Source: Ianthella basta
Lineage: Eukaryota > Porifera > Demospongiae > Verongiida > Ianthellidae
Direction: 5' to 3'
Assembly: GCA_964019415.1 (NCBI GenBank)
Contig: OZ025872.1
Coordinates: forward strand, 6,363,322 to 6,427,321
DNA: 64,000 bases
Each line of letters starts with the position of its first letter. The first letter of the stretch is position 1. The position numbers and the translations under genes were made by a program. The notes under the pieces are model-generated. The model made no database searches. It saw only the letters and a program-made list of their open reading frames with translations, and was not told the DNA's origin. Of the stretch, positions 24,931 through 37,700 are shown piece by piece.

Positions 24931-25698
24931 ATGGTAGCTAAGTAGACTGTCTAAATTCTCAATCATTACAAATACTGCTTCCCCAACTACTTACCTAGCT
25001 ATATAGCTATGTCTCCCACAGCAGTAGACAGCTGCAGCAGAAGGGAGGCTGAAGAAGGAGCAGGATCAGTGTACACAAAATGGAATTCATACACTGGCAC
25101 GCTCTCATTGAGTCAGTGAAATAGTGCATAGCAAAGGAACACAACCTCTCACCTTCTGTTCAGGCTCCAACCTACATGGTCCAGCAACACTGACAGAGAA
25201 AATAGGAATTTCTGTACTACTAAATTACACCAAATTATTTCTCCTACTCTGTGCCTACTCTGTGTTTCAATTTGTGTGCACTCACGTGCACACAAATTGA
25301 AACCTATGTACCTCATGATCATTGATTCTACTTCGAAATCATTAGATAATTTTACACATTTTCTGTGGATACTTTTGCCTTACATACCCAAATGCAACCT
25401 TCATACATTTACTGCACAGCTGCAGACTACAATTTTATTTTTACAAGAATTAACCATTTAATTACCACAAAAGTCTCCATCACGACCACATGCATGTGGT
25501 ATTTCAAACACACTTGATACATACATGGTAATACATCGTGAGCTGCCTGACTTACAGATGTTACCGTGAGGGCAAACATAATTATACTAATTCTAAATAC
25601 TAATACTTCTACTAATTCAGTCAAATTGAATGTTACACGCTTATCAAATTATGAATTACTTTTCAGAGTGATCCAAAGAATAATTGCTAACACCACTA

Positions 25699-28570
25699 TC
25701 ACACGTTAGCATAATCTCCCGAGGTAAGTGTGTCCTCAATGGACTGGTAGGCGGGGCAGTTCTGCATCGAGATGCCATCACCATTGTCTGATGTAGTGTT
25801 GGTGTGAGGCATGTGAAGGGGGTGGGGCTCATGGTGTTCAGGGGTGTGGTTCCCATCCAGATTTGTTGGATCACAGTATGTTGTAGACTCGAGTGTGTTG
25901 GCCTCCTGAAGTCTTACACCTCTAGTGGAATTGGCATCCTCGTAGACATGCTGTTTGCTCCATCTCCTTTGCACCACTGCTACAATGGTAACCACATACA
26001 CCAACCCCATCACAACCAGTAGTAACGTAGTGCTCACCACTACTGCTATCATAATGTTAACAGTCATCTGCAGGGACGACAGCCTATTGTCAGGAGTGGC
26101 TTGCGTCTGTTGTACAATAGTGCTTGATGGTTGAGTGACCATGTTGGATGGTGAAGGAAGAGCCACAGAGGTTGAAGGAGTGGTGCAGATAAGGATACCA
26201 CTTGAGAAAGGTGTGAGACTGGATGGTAGTGTTGGGCTTCTAGGACCTGTCAAAGAGACAAGGGAGAGGTATATAGGTGCATATTAAGGTGGGTGGGTAC
26301 ATACAATTGTAAGGGAATGCAGTGTGGGATACATATGTGCATACTATATAAACAATCACTTACTGACTGATCGAGTCATTAATCATGCAATGGTAGACCA
26401 CTGCCAGTACAGTCTGGCTTACTTGCAATTGCATTGTTTCAATGAAATGCAGGGAAGAGCAACAAAATAGTTGTGATTCTGCTCAGAGAAGGAACTGGCC
26501 GGCATGCATGCAGCCATTCTAGGTTTCCATTACACCACAGCCAGAGAAACGTTGTGACCGACGTGGCATTCGGTGTGTAGCTGACACGCTGTATGTGCTG
26601 CTGACCTGGAGAAATCTAACCTGAAGGTGCACGGCATTCTCCTCAACCTTTGTTGTGAGTAGCTAACTACTTCCAGAAGATGAGTGAAGATGTGAGGATG
26701 CGCTTAGAAACTGATTCGCTGTTGGAGTCAGCCAAATATTTCGAGTCTACAACACATAAATAATAACTAATTTGGTGTCTCTGTAGAATTAGATCGCTCA
26801 GCACTAATGCACTGTGCGCCTTCGAGCCTCATGACCTAAAACTCAGAGATATACCTCTAGGTCAGCATTTAACTATTCCAAATTGCTCCTTTGTGAGTTT
26901 CTAATTATGGGTCTTAAAATTTCATTGAGAACAAGTAGCCTTATGTTTCTGGCTGTAAACTTTCCAATAGACTTGTATAACAGGTTTCCACACATGGGAA
27001 GGATATGATTGTGTAACAATCTATACCTTTCCATATAATTTTATATAATATAATAATACAAACATTTATCATGATCACTAAATAGCTACAACAGCTAGCT
27101 TTATTTGCAACAATGTAGCTATCATTATTTACAGTAATCATCACAGACTCCAAATAGCAGACAGCGTGTTGTCTTTTGGCTGGTGTAATAAATACATCTC
27201 ACTTTGACTCAACTGATGTGTATTTTCTACACATGCAGTTTGATGCATGGCCACACTGTCACGTACTATGCAGTAGCTATAGCTAAAAGTATATTCTTGA
27301 CTACATTGTGACAATGCAAGCATAGCTACAAGCAGCTGAGCACTCACCAACAGGTACTGCAATTTTGCCCCTGAATGTTGAAAATGTGTCTCTTTCGAGA
27401 CACTCATAAGTACCCAGCTGCTGTTGCTCAAGTGGGTCAAAAATTAGCTCTGTTCGACGGACACCGCCACCTAAATCCATCTCCTGCAAAGCATGGCAAG
27501 TACATCACTCCTGAAACTCCAACCAGAAGATATCATGGTTGCATGGTCACAACTGCCTTGAAGCAGCCTCTAACAAATGCCTGATCTTGCTAAATATCCT
27601 GTCTGGCTAGATACATACATATGTGTCTATCACCAAACTTCACTAGCCAAAACTTTGAATTAATGAAGCCAAATGTTTCGACAACTATGCAGTTGTCATT
27701 CATCACTAACAATGACAACTGCATAGTTGTCGAAACTTTTGGCTTCATTAATTCAAAGTTTTGGCTAGTGAAGTTCAGTAATAGATATGTATGCCTGATC
27801 TTCTATACTTGTCTCATGATCAATATGATACAGCATTGTATAGTGTATAAAAATTGTACACAATATGTCACTGCAAATTGTGATGGGTGCACCACTCTCT
27901 CTTACGGTTACGGAGATGTTGCATTGACCATCTTGTACTACCTGGTTAGACCGCAGCCACAGCAGTGGTAAAGTGACGTCAGCAAGCTCACAGACTAGCC
28001 TGTATGTGCAGCCCAGCCTGGCATCAGTTATATCAGAAGGTTGAATAATCACATGTACTGCTCTACCTGTAAAGTGTAGATATTGATAGGAATATGTGCA
28101 GTCATTTGTGGAGTGATATATAATTATAATTATGTACATATTATGAAGAGCCAAAGAATGAGAACTGCATGATATATACAGTGGCTAATGCAGTCTGGTA
28201 AGAGCAGACAAAGGCACACAATTTAAAACAGCCATTACTTCAGAATTAATCCAACCGCTTAATGTTTGCATAGATATTTGTACAAATACAGTCTTTTTAT
28301 GTATGTATATGTATTACATTATCTTAATATGCATAATATTATGCCAGTGCTGTTGTGGTTAACTAGCTGTAACTAAAACACAATTAATGTCATAGCATAT
28401 TATGTTATCTCAGGAAGTTAGCTAACTTAACTAGAACATTATTCAACAAGTTGCAGTGTTCTCTTTGCTCGCACTACTACTTGGGTAGAAGGGCCTGTGT
28501 TTGTTGTTTTCCGGGGTCGGGCAAAGATTAGAAAACTTGGACTGTATGTACACAGACAGATATGGACACA

Positions 28571-28661
<91 letters not shown>

Positions 28662-31653
28662 CACACACACACACACATTAGCGGTCCTAATGTAATGTCC
28701 GGATCACTGCAAAAACTACATGGAACAATAATTAATCGAGAACAGAGTGACTGGGAATCAAAGCTCTTATCCATGCCACAGGCACCCCCGGTCCAGGTTG
28801 AAACCTGAATACATTGTCATACGAAATCAATCCGTACATTCTCATGAGCAGTAGCTGCTGGCAGTGAATGCCTGAGGTCACTGTGTGAGCAATGATGGCG
28901 AAGATGATTGGATTGTGTTATTCACCACTTTGGACTGGCGTCAGTGATATGTACCAGACAGAGCAGACAGCAAAGAAGGAGGTGGAGGAGAATGTACATG
29001 TATAACCATCTACTCAATTCCACAATCCCGCATCAATGCCTTTCGATTTTCCTATTTTGTAAATGCCCCCTTTACCTGGAATGAACTGCCACCAAATCTT
29101 ATTCAATCCTCATCCTTATCCACTTTTAAATTCCGCCTCACCAAATTTTTGCTGAATGAATCTTAACCGTCAATCTATTCACTTACTTGCCCACTTAGTT
29201 AAATTCTCTCTTGTTTTATCTACAGTCACCTTTTCTCCATCATTCCCTACACCCCCTGTTGTATTATTGTCCTGCATTGTAAATGTATGTCTTAGGGGAG
29301 CACAATCATAGGCAATTTGCCTCTCATGCAACCCTTTCCCTACGGGGATAAAATCATTTCAAATTTCAAATTTCAGAATTACTCCTCACTCAATAAAATT
29401 ATATACCCTTTTACCTTGCAATTGGTACCTTCTGAACATGTTGTTGATCAGTGCTATATTATTATGAACAGCTCATAGCTATGCCAGCCCCTTTCCTCTG
29501 CTGAGGGGGGGGGGGGGGGGGGGGTGCTGGTTGAAGCAGACCTAGGATGGGGTCAGGCCACATGGGACTAGATTTCTGGTTTACACAATGGTTATAGGTC
29601 AAAGGTAAAGGATCAGAGATTTGCTTTCAGTAATACAGGGTGATCATCCCAACAGAAAGTGGTGTTGCCACAGTGAGCACACTTGATGCTGTAGCTAGAG
29701 GCTCATTGCTACATAGCTGATAATAGGAACAGGGAAGTTTGTGCAGTACATGTTGCATAAGATCGAAGTTAACAGGACGTCATGGCCACATGGACCCTCG
29801 AGAGCCAGAACTCTAGTTTCAGCTGACAAAGGTCTTCAGTTTCAGCTGCATGAGAAAGGCTTATGCAGCCAAATTGTTCAGCTTAACTATAGACCTTAAT
29901 ATGCTCTGTATACTGCTTGAAACTTTCCCTGTTCCAGTTGTGATCACACTTGCATTATAATTAATTTTGTTTTCAGTGTGATATTCAGTCCAACCAGGAC
30001 AAGAGACTACATGGGCATAAACATGCAGCATATATCAGATGTCATGCTCATGATAAATGGTGGCAGCAAAGAACAATAATCGATAGTTTCAGAGGCATAG
30101 GCTATAGATAGGCTATACTTTGATGTACTGAAGACTGCAGTGCACCCAAAGCCAACCTGGAGTACAAATAAGAGAAAAGTGGTGCAGGCTGCTCCTAATA
30201 AACTGAAGGAGGGCCTGATCATGAAAGTGAATATATCTGAATGCTGGTGGCAATCCAATGAGTACAGCATTGGAGCTAGCATGAAGTTTGTGTTCCTGTG
30301 TATTAGCATATACACACCCTATGCCACCATTATATTGTGCTCAAACAGCTTCAGACATAGTCAGCTAAGATAGCTATAGCTATGCTCTATTTCTGCACCA
30401 TCTTATTGACTGGCTTAAGAAAGGGGCCTTAGCCAGCCCAATATTAATTTCACGTAGCTAAAAGGTGTAGCTACAAAGTAGTGAAATAAAAAGTTTCCAT
30501 TAAAGTTTAAAGGGATATATGGCCAGCAGAAATAGCACAGAAACAAGCAGCACAAACGATAAACTACACTTCTGTGGAGTGTACTTAGCATTATGAATTT
30601 TCTTGTACCATATGTCATGGAACTATAGTTAGCTAGCTAATCATACACATTTAAGTCTATGGACAAGGAAACTCTGCAAAAATTAGGCATATCATAGTGC
30701 TGAGCTACTATTGCTTTCATCTTATTGGGTGCCATTCAGGTCAAATCAATGCTATTGTACTTTTGTTGAACTTACATAGCTATCAAATTGTTTAACTTAG
30801 ATAAGGGGGACATGTATGGGACTGTCCTACTTACATATGAAGTGCGACTGTCCTACTTATTAAGTGGGACTGACTGACTGTGTGTGCAATTATCTCATGA
30901 AGGTAAAGCTTGGTACAATGGACAGGAAGTGCATTCTAATTTCACTTCTGCTCTAATTAAACAGATGGACAATCAAGGTGGGCGCTATACTGTGCTGTAA
31001 AATGGTAGGCATGCAGAAGTGCACTCGTGCACTAGATTTGTCTCATGAACAGATGACCTGCACAACAGTGTGAATTGGTGCAAAAGAGGTAGCAGATGGA
31101 TTCACAGTACAATTTGCTAAGAGTTGTCCTTTGCACTACCCAAGCATCTCTGACTGTCACACACCTTTTGCTTCCATGTGACTTTTGTTGACCACCTTGG
31201 ACAAAGAAGAGATTAACTGCGGCAATGTTCTGGATCTGTGCATGCTGTAAGTCACGTATGCCAAGGCCTATGTATAGTGCACGAGTGTGCTTCTAGATCT
31301 GCTTGTCTACGGTTTTCACACATAGGCACCCGTCTCACCCATTTGTCAAGATGGAGCATGCAGAATTGAAACGGTCACATTTCCTACCAACATGCAACAA
31401 AACTTCGTGAGTTGGACAGACAGTCCCATTCATAAGTATTTCATAGCTAAGTTGAACAAAAATACGAGCGCCTAGTTTTGACCTGAATGGCACCCAATAT
31501 AATTTAAGTTTTTTTGCTGGCCATTCCAATTTCCCTATCAAATGAAGGAAACTTTGAATTTCCCCTTTTCGAGCAAACCAGCCTACCTGTTTTTCCCATG
31601 CAGAGCGTCAGCAGCAACACAAGAAGGCCACAGCTAGAAATATCGCGCGCCAT
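25699..31653 (-). CDS. Receptor B: single-Ig transmembrane protein with ITAM-like tail, 303 aa
   Basis: Minus-strand exons: 31653-31587, 28066-27906, 27483-27348, 26246-25699; GT-AG introns, phases 1, 0, 1, 304 codons with the stop. The first three exons have exactly the lengths of those in receptor A. Signal peptide: MARDISSCGLLVLLLTLCMG. The Ig-like domain has Cys48, Trp59 and Cys104 (LGTYECLE). A Ser/Thr/Pro stalk precedes the membrane segment (about 184-213). The 90-residue tail has tyrosines in HVYEDA (223), TTYCDP (245), PAYQSI (288) and DYANV (300). Y288-QSI, eight residues, Y300-ANV resembles an ITAM (YxxI/L-x6-8-YxxI/L) except for the final Val; YAN also fits a GRB2-type pYxN site. 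Kinase coupling is inference. The gene lies head-to-tail upstream of receptor A. Confidence 0.8.
27589..27802. mobile_element. Fold-back insertion in intron 1 of receptor B with 12-bp direct repeats
   Basis: Two arms of about 63 bp (AACTTCACTAGCCAAAACTT..TGACAACTGC and its complement) face each other across a loop of about 12 bp, with weaker pairing outside. The insert is flanked by ATGCCTGATCTT at 27577-27588 and 27791-27802. Unit A has a single version of this site near 16312-16326, so the insert post-dates the duplication, and the direct repeat looks like a target duplication. Confidence 0.75.
28577..28677. repeat. CA microsatellite in intron 1 of receptor B
   Basis: About 100 bp of (CA)n with one AACAC interruption. 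It is the counterpart of the run at 20013. Frames of repeated His-Thr or Cys-Val across it are artefacts. Confidence 0.95.
29005..29375 (+). mobile_element. 3' fragment of a LINE
   Basis: An open stretch encodes the C-terminal signature of LINE polymerases: RINAFRFSYFVNAPFTWNEL, then a Ser-rich link and FKFRLTKFLLNES with TAA. It is followed by a 3' UTR ending in a short AATTTCAAATTTCA repeat, typical of LINE 3' tails. It is 5'-truncated. It begins where the similarity between units A and B stops, so it marks a breakpoint. Confidence 0.7.
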
Positions 31654-32070
31654 CTCACCTCACTTCGCACTCCGCGAATAACCCCTATGTCACACGACCG
31701 TTAACTTTCTCTTGGTAAATTTGTCATGCGGACAGTCTCGCCTGGCCAAACCTATTAGCCACCGCGTCCGCCATTGCGCAATAAGTCCTCCTGGAATGTT
31801 TGATCGCAGTGGACTACGATTGCACTCACCAAGGGCGGATCCAAGGGTGTTTCCAAGGTTTCCAGAAACAGGTCAGATCACCTCTGGCTAGTATTTGCAT
31901 GTATCAGTCTTATAATGTCTATGCTTCCTTATAGCTATACCTTCATGCGTTGGAAACCAGTCATAAATGTTTCTCGATCCGCCCTAGCTCACTATGCAAA
32001 TGTTGAAGACGATTTCCAAAGAATTGAACGACTGGGGTCGCTGCTAGCTAGCCATAGCGCTAGCTTGCGA
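31495..32070 (-). promoter_or_regulatory. Promoter and first-exon block of receptor B
   Basis: Duplicate of 21115-21535, interrupted by a MITE at about 31832. The GCGCAATGGCGG motif and the first exon are conserved, but the TATA box seen in A is not. Confidence 0.5.
31832..31985. mobile_element. 154-bp MITE inserted in the receptor B promoter block
   Basis: Ends AGGGCGGATC and GATCCGCCCT are inverted, with further inner pairing (GGTTTCCAGAAAC and GTTGGAAACC-like). CTCAC lies near both sides. The matching promoter block of receptor A (near 21450) lacks it. Confidence 0.65.
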
Positions 32071-33929
32071 AGCTACTGTAAACCGGTGTCACAGTTTAAA
32101 GTATCCCCCCGTACAAAGTATCCCCCGGGGTAACCGAAAGTCGATTAAACAACAGAGAACTGACGATAGAAGCTAGTACTACTACTGGATGAGACCTCCT
32201 ACTGCTAGTAGAGACTGTTAAACGTCCAAATCTCCAAAACCTTGCACTTCATTTGGGGTGGATGCAAAATATTACGTCTATCGCGTTAACCGACGATCGC
32301 GGGGAAGTTTTGTCTTTGAACTCTGGCTGGGAAGCTTGTACTGTCCCATGGACGCTCTGAGAATGCCAACATGGCCCTACTGCAAGAAACAGAAGTGTTT
32401 AAGCAGCGCCAAGTAGCACGAAGGCGTGCAATTTCGCAAACTGGTGGACATCGTTGTGCAGGTGCAAAGTCGCCGCAAAGTAGCATGCGAAGAGGAGGAA
32501 ATTGTTCAAATGTTAGCAACTACTTGTCCCAGAAGGGTCAAATGGTGGTCACATCAACCCCCTGGGGTAGAATGCACCAAGGAAAGCAAAGAAATACAGC
32601 ATCGGGGGATAAAGCATCCTAGTATATTTTAACCGGGGGATACAAAATCGGGGGGATAGAATAAACCGTGCACCGGTTATAAATAATTATAAGTTGAACA
32701 CTTTAATAGCTAAGTTCAAGACAACGTTAACATAAGTACAATACCACAGATTTGACCTGAAAGACACCCAAAGAAGAAAGCAATGGTAGCTGAGCACTAT
32801 GATATGCCTAATTTCTGAGGAGGTTCTTGTACATAGACCCTATAATGTGTATAATTAGCTAGCAATTAACTAGAAACCAAGTTCCATGTAACCAAGTTCC
32901 AAGAAAGTTTGTAATATTGAGTAAACTCCGTGCACGTGCACAGAAGTGTAGTTTATCATTAGTTGAGTTATTGTTGCTTGTTTCTGTGCTATTTCTGCTG
33001 CTGACCATATATCCCTTTAAACTTTAATGGAAACTTTTATTTCACTACTTTAAATTGTAGTGACACCTTTTGCATATCCAAAGACTATAGATACGTCAAA
33101 TTAATCTTGGGCTGGCTAAGGCCCCTTTCTTAAGTGAGTCAAAAAGATGGTACAGAAATACAGCATAGCTATAGCTATCATAGGTGTATCATGTATGAAG
33201 CTATTTGAGCGCAATAAAATGGCGGCATTATATTATGCTAATACACAGGAACACAAACTTCATGCCAGCTCCAATGCTGTACTCATTGGATTGCCACCAG
33301 CGCTCAGATTTTCACCCTTCATGTCTGTACATGATCAAGTCCTCCTTCTGGGTAGGAACAGCCTGCACCACTTTTCTCTTATGTGTACTCCAGGTTGGTA
33401 TTGGGTGTACTGCAGTCTTCAGTACATCAAAAGTAGCCTATCTATTGCCTATGCCTCTGACACTGTCAATTATTGTTCTTTGCTGCCGCCATTTATCAGG
33501 AGCATGACATCTGATTATATGCTGCCTGCGTACGCCCGTGTAGTCTCCTGTCCTGGTTGAAGTGAATATCACTCTGAAAGCAAATGCAAGTGTGCTCACA
33601 ACTGGAACAGGGAAAGTTTCAAGCAGTAAACAGAGCATAAGGTCTAATTCGGCTGCATAAGCATTCATCAACTGAAACTTAAGACCTTTGTCTGACTCAG
33701 CTGAAACTGCAGTTTCAGCTGACAAAAACATGAGCTGAAACTGAAGTTTTGGCTCACAAAGGTCCATATGGTCAAACCGTCCTGTTAACTTGAACCTTAT
33801 GCATGCAGCATGTACTGCACAACATTTCCTTGTTTCCGTTATCAGCTATGTAGCAATGAGCCATTGTGTAATCCAGAAGTCTAGTCCCAAGTGGCCTACC
33901 CTTATCCTAGGTTTGCTTCCACTGCACAC

Positions 33930-34774
33930 TCCATGCCTGTGTCAGAGCAATGTACAGTGCATGTACCACTGTGTGGATATCTGACATTAGCTACATTGTT
34001 GTATACTATCTTCACTTATGTATGCTTGGTTGTTGTTACTGTAGGTTTACTGGAGTCCAGGTGAACTGGTTTTTGATAATTCAAACTTGCTCCTTTACAT
34101 ATGCATTCTTTGCATGTAACTTTCATCAACTTGTCCAAAGTTTCTGGCACTGCATTAGTGCAATGTTAACAGTGTAGCTAGTGACTAGTATAGGAACCTC
34201 GAGCTCTTGGATTGACTTTAATTTGATTTTGATTTGATGACATGTGCACACACATGTGCATGCAATCCAGTGTGTAGTATGTTGGCCGGTGGACAGGGTC
34301 AGATACAAGACTGTGCAGCATGTGTAAGCATTCAAGACAAGGTCAAGAGTGTAGCTATGCCTCAGTGTGTAGTGAATGAGGTGTACATGTGTTCCTTCAA
34401 ATGGGCGCTTAGTAAACACCTTAGAACTGCGGACAACATAAACATTTTCCATGCTTCCCCTCAGGAGCTGAAAGGTGGTTGCATGCTTGCGTGCAATTGA
34501 ATGCCACGTGCGTTGTTGTTGTGCAATAAAGAAACAAAAGCCAGAATCTGTCCTCTCCTAAGTTCAACATCATAAATCACACCAAATGTAACAAGTGGAC
34601 TTCAAGCCACTAGGGTACTTAGTTATTCATGAGCTGTGGAATTGTAACAAGAATTGGGAGCATAATTACGGCACACACATTATGCATGGAGTGGTCGCAA
34701 TGCACAGAGTCACAGCTGGCGCGCGTCACGTACCAGAAGGGGCGTCACTCCATATACCCCGCCCCCTTGGCAAA
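33930..34774. other. Intergenic region upstream of the ROC-COR gene
   Basis: No gene recognised. Contains ordinary AT-rich sequence and the presumed promoter of the ROC-COR gene; no clear TATA box near the start. Confidence 0.4.
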
Positions 34775-37700
34775 ATGGACGGAGGTGGCCCCACAAGAGA
34801 ATGCCACCGTGAAACACTATTAAGCACATGTACACATGCCAGGAATGGAGGAGAGAACACGTCTATGGAATTAGATCGGCTCTTCCTTGAACACCACGAA
34901 CAGTTGCCTAGCGAAACGGCCACAGAAAAGGGTGCCAAGCTAGCCGACGAGGTGAAAAGGCTGACAGATCACGAGACATCAGCCGCCCAAGCCACTGCAC
35001 CTTTCACTCCACCGCACTCCTCAGAACAAGAACTTGCTGGAGTCGAGGAAGAATCCGGTGAAGCAAGACAGAGTTCCGGAGAACTAGTACAAGGTTAGTA
35101 TTGCGCGTTGCATGAGCAGCTATGTAGCTAGCTAGCTAAATCAACTCAGCCGCAGGGCTCTTTGACTCATGCAAGAGTCTCTGCTACCCTGAGAGGCTAT
35201 AGCAGTTGACCAAGACTTTTCTGTAATGGCGAATCGCTTTCACCCATAGTGGCAAACTAGCTATTTCATGTTCTTCCATCATTCCTGAAACACCTCCCAG
35301 TTTTATGCTTGGCAGTGGCCATGGGCCAAAACACTGGTAAGGAATTGTCTTTTTGCACTGAACCCATTACCATGGTAACAGACATCTAAGTAATGTTCAC
35401 ATTTCTGGATCTGACAGCCATGCACTGCATGTTTTGGGTTTTGGCGTGAGATCTATATCTGATGGACATCCTCGGTGGGCAGAGTGTGTGGGATGTCTAT
35501 ATTCATAGATATCTCTGATGTCATGTGACATCATTAAAGATGGTCAATTATTGCCAAGTTGAAAGTTGGACAAGTAATCATGATGTTTGGGTGTCTTGTA
35601 TCCTATATATTATAATGGAGCTAAGCGTTTTGTATTCCTGGCACCATTTCATATTCTCAGAGCGTTTCCTATTCCACTACATAATATTATTCAGAAAGCA
35701 TTTGTTTGAGTGTATGAGCATGGCATTACAACTTGCATGACTTTCTTGTTCTTCCATGCACACAGGTGTTCAAGGAATTCAGCCGAGGTTGTCCACTGTA
35801 GGTTTGAGGCAACGTGTGATCAGTCTGCCATCAAATACAATGCAGCAGCCGCAGCAGCAGCAGTCGCACCAGCGACAGCTGCTCAAATACACAAATCTGA
35901 AGATGGATCTTAAGATTAAAGACATATCTGACCTCATGTCTGAATCTGATCCGATGCGCAGTATTATGCTGCTCTATGCCAACACCCTTGCTGCTATCAC
36001 TCGCCTTTTGGAGCCTCATCTTCAGGCAGTGAAGGAGGAGGCTGTCAGGTATCATCAACTTGGCCTTCATCAAGGGATGTCGGAAGAAAGTACAATTAGG
36101 TCTGCTAACTCCCTCGATGACGTACTAAGGCAAATGTCAGTGACAGAAATGTGGAGTGATACTCGCTTCTTGAGCCAGGCTGTGGGTGCCATTCCTGCAT
36201 CTGCACTTGAGCGAGAAGTTGTGGAAGACATCCTTTCACATTACAACTTGCATCTGGCCATTCATGAGCGGGCCACACAGCTGGACGATGCCCTTGCCAA
36301 ACAGTCTGAGAGCAAAGAGGAAGGAAAAGCTCCCGAGGAGGATACCGGACTAATCCGGTTGAAGATCCCAAGATGGCAATCGATGTTTGGTTTCACTTGG
36401 GAAAATTGCTACCACTTGCAAGCATATATCCTCAGCAAAGCGTATTGCATTCCAAAGCAGAAGATCATCTGGTTTCATGCTGACCTTGATGGTAAGCTCA
36501 TGGCTATAAGCAGCAGTTAAATCCACATGATTGTTTGGTAGAGCTGAAACAAACATCCTTATCCACAGGATATCCGTTTGGCATACTACTATCCACCTAT
36601 CAATGTAGCCTCCCAGAAAATATATTATAGATGATTCTTCGTTTCACCACTTTCAATCTGGTATTTGTTTCAGTACATATGTTGCAAGCTTTTGCTCGAA
36701 CAATTCCGTGTAACAAGAATCTGTGAAGTATGTCTCACATTTTTGATTGAACTGTGTTAGATCGAAGACAATTTGTTTTGGGTGTAAACTTTAAATGCAT
36801 GGCCACTAGCTAGAATTGTCACACTGATGGGGATAATTGCAAGACCAATTAATTATTTGGCAGATTCGCATCTGAATGAGCATAGGTCAGGTGTGTGTGT
36901 GTGTGTGTCTTTATATTTTTATTGTAGTCTGCTGTACCTTATACTTTAGGGCATGCTCCAGTGGCTGTCAACCAAGAGGAACAGTGGGAAGAAAGAGGGG
37001 ACCTGACAGGAGAAGGTGCATGCATGCCCTTATCTGTGTGTGTGGCGTGAGCATGCTGTGTGTGTGTGTATGTGTGTGTGTGTGTATGTGTATCTGCGTT
37101 TTTAGTATTAGCTTGTTTGTGTATCTTGCACTGTAGGTTTCACAGAGGCAGATTGCTCCAGACTGTACCACAAAGCTATCAGAGACAACCCCACCATCAC
37201 CCTCCACATTGCCAAGGCCATGACCATTGGACCCCCTCAAGTCGGCAAGACTTCTCTGCGTGACCACCTGTTGGGGCTGCCACCACCTCAGATCAGCAGT
37301 AGCACTCCCGTAGTGGATACAGCTGCAACGGTCAGTGTGTGCCCATCTGATAGTGCAGTCTTAAGTGATAGGTATTCAGAAGATTCATCGTCATCAGATG
37401 GCACAGAAGACTCATTGTCATCAGATGACTCAGAGGATGGTGTGGGTCAGAGAGTAGTTAAAAGGTGCAGATATGAATCCTGTATGTGTGTGGCAGCTGG
37501 AAATGAGTGGGTTTTAGTAAACAGTGACAGTGGAATACTCAGTCTACTCACGTTCCTGCAGCAAAAAATGAGTACACTCATCCAAAGCAGCACAGAAGTA
37601 AATTCAGTGGCTTCTGAGACAACATTTTTGTTACCTAGCACACATGAAGGAATACTTCCTGAAACTGCCATTCAGCCTCTAGGTGATACATCATCCATTC

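Larger units (their letters stand above)
29537..33925. repeat. Large inverted repeat around the receptor B promoter
   Basis: Sequence 29537-30790 recurs inverted at about 32690-33925 (for example GGAACACAAACTTCATGC and its complement), with clear divergence and an indel of over 100 bp. The spacer of about 1.9 kb contains the receptor B first exon and promoter. A further short piece of the same repeat abuts the promoter at 31430-31500. No transposase or host frame was recognised, so it may be two inverted copies of an unclassified element. Confidence 0.6.

Noticed and set aside
28500-28800. Long His-Thr or Cys-Val frames over CA/GT tracts (here and at 20.0, 46.6, 47.2, 48.2, 54.5, 57.4-57.8, 58.9, 59.4, 61.9 kb)
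   Set aside because: They are translations of dinucleotide repeats, open on both strands, without splice or start context.
30007-30315. Minus-strand frame of about 100 codons in the inverted repeat as a membrane protein
   Set aside because: The inverted copy at 33.2-33.5 kb does not keep the frame, and no family is recognisable.
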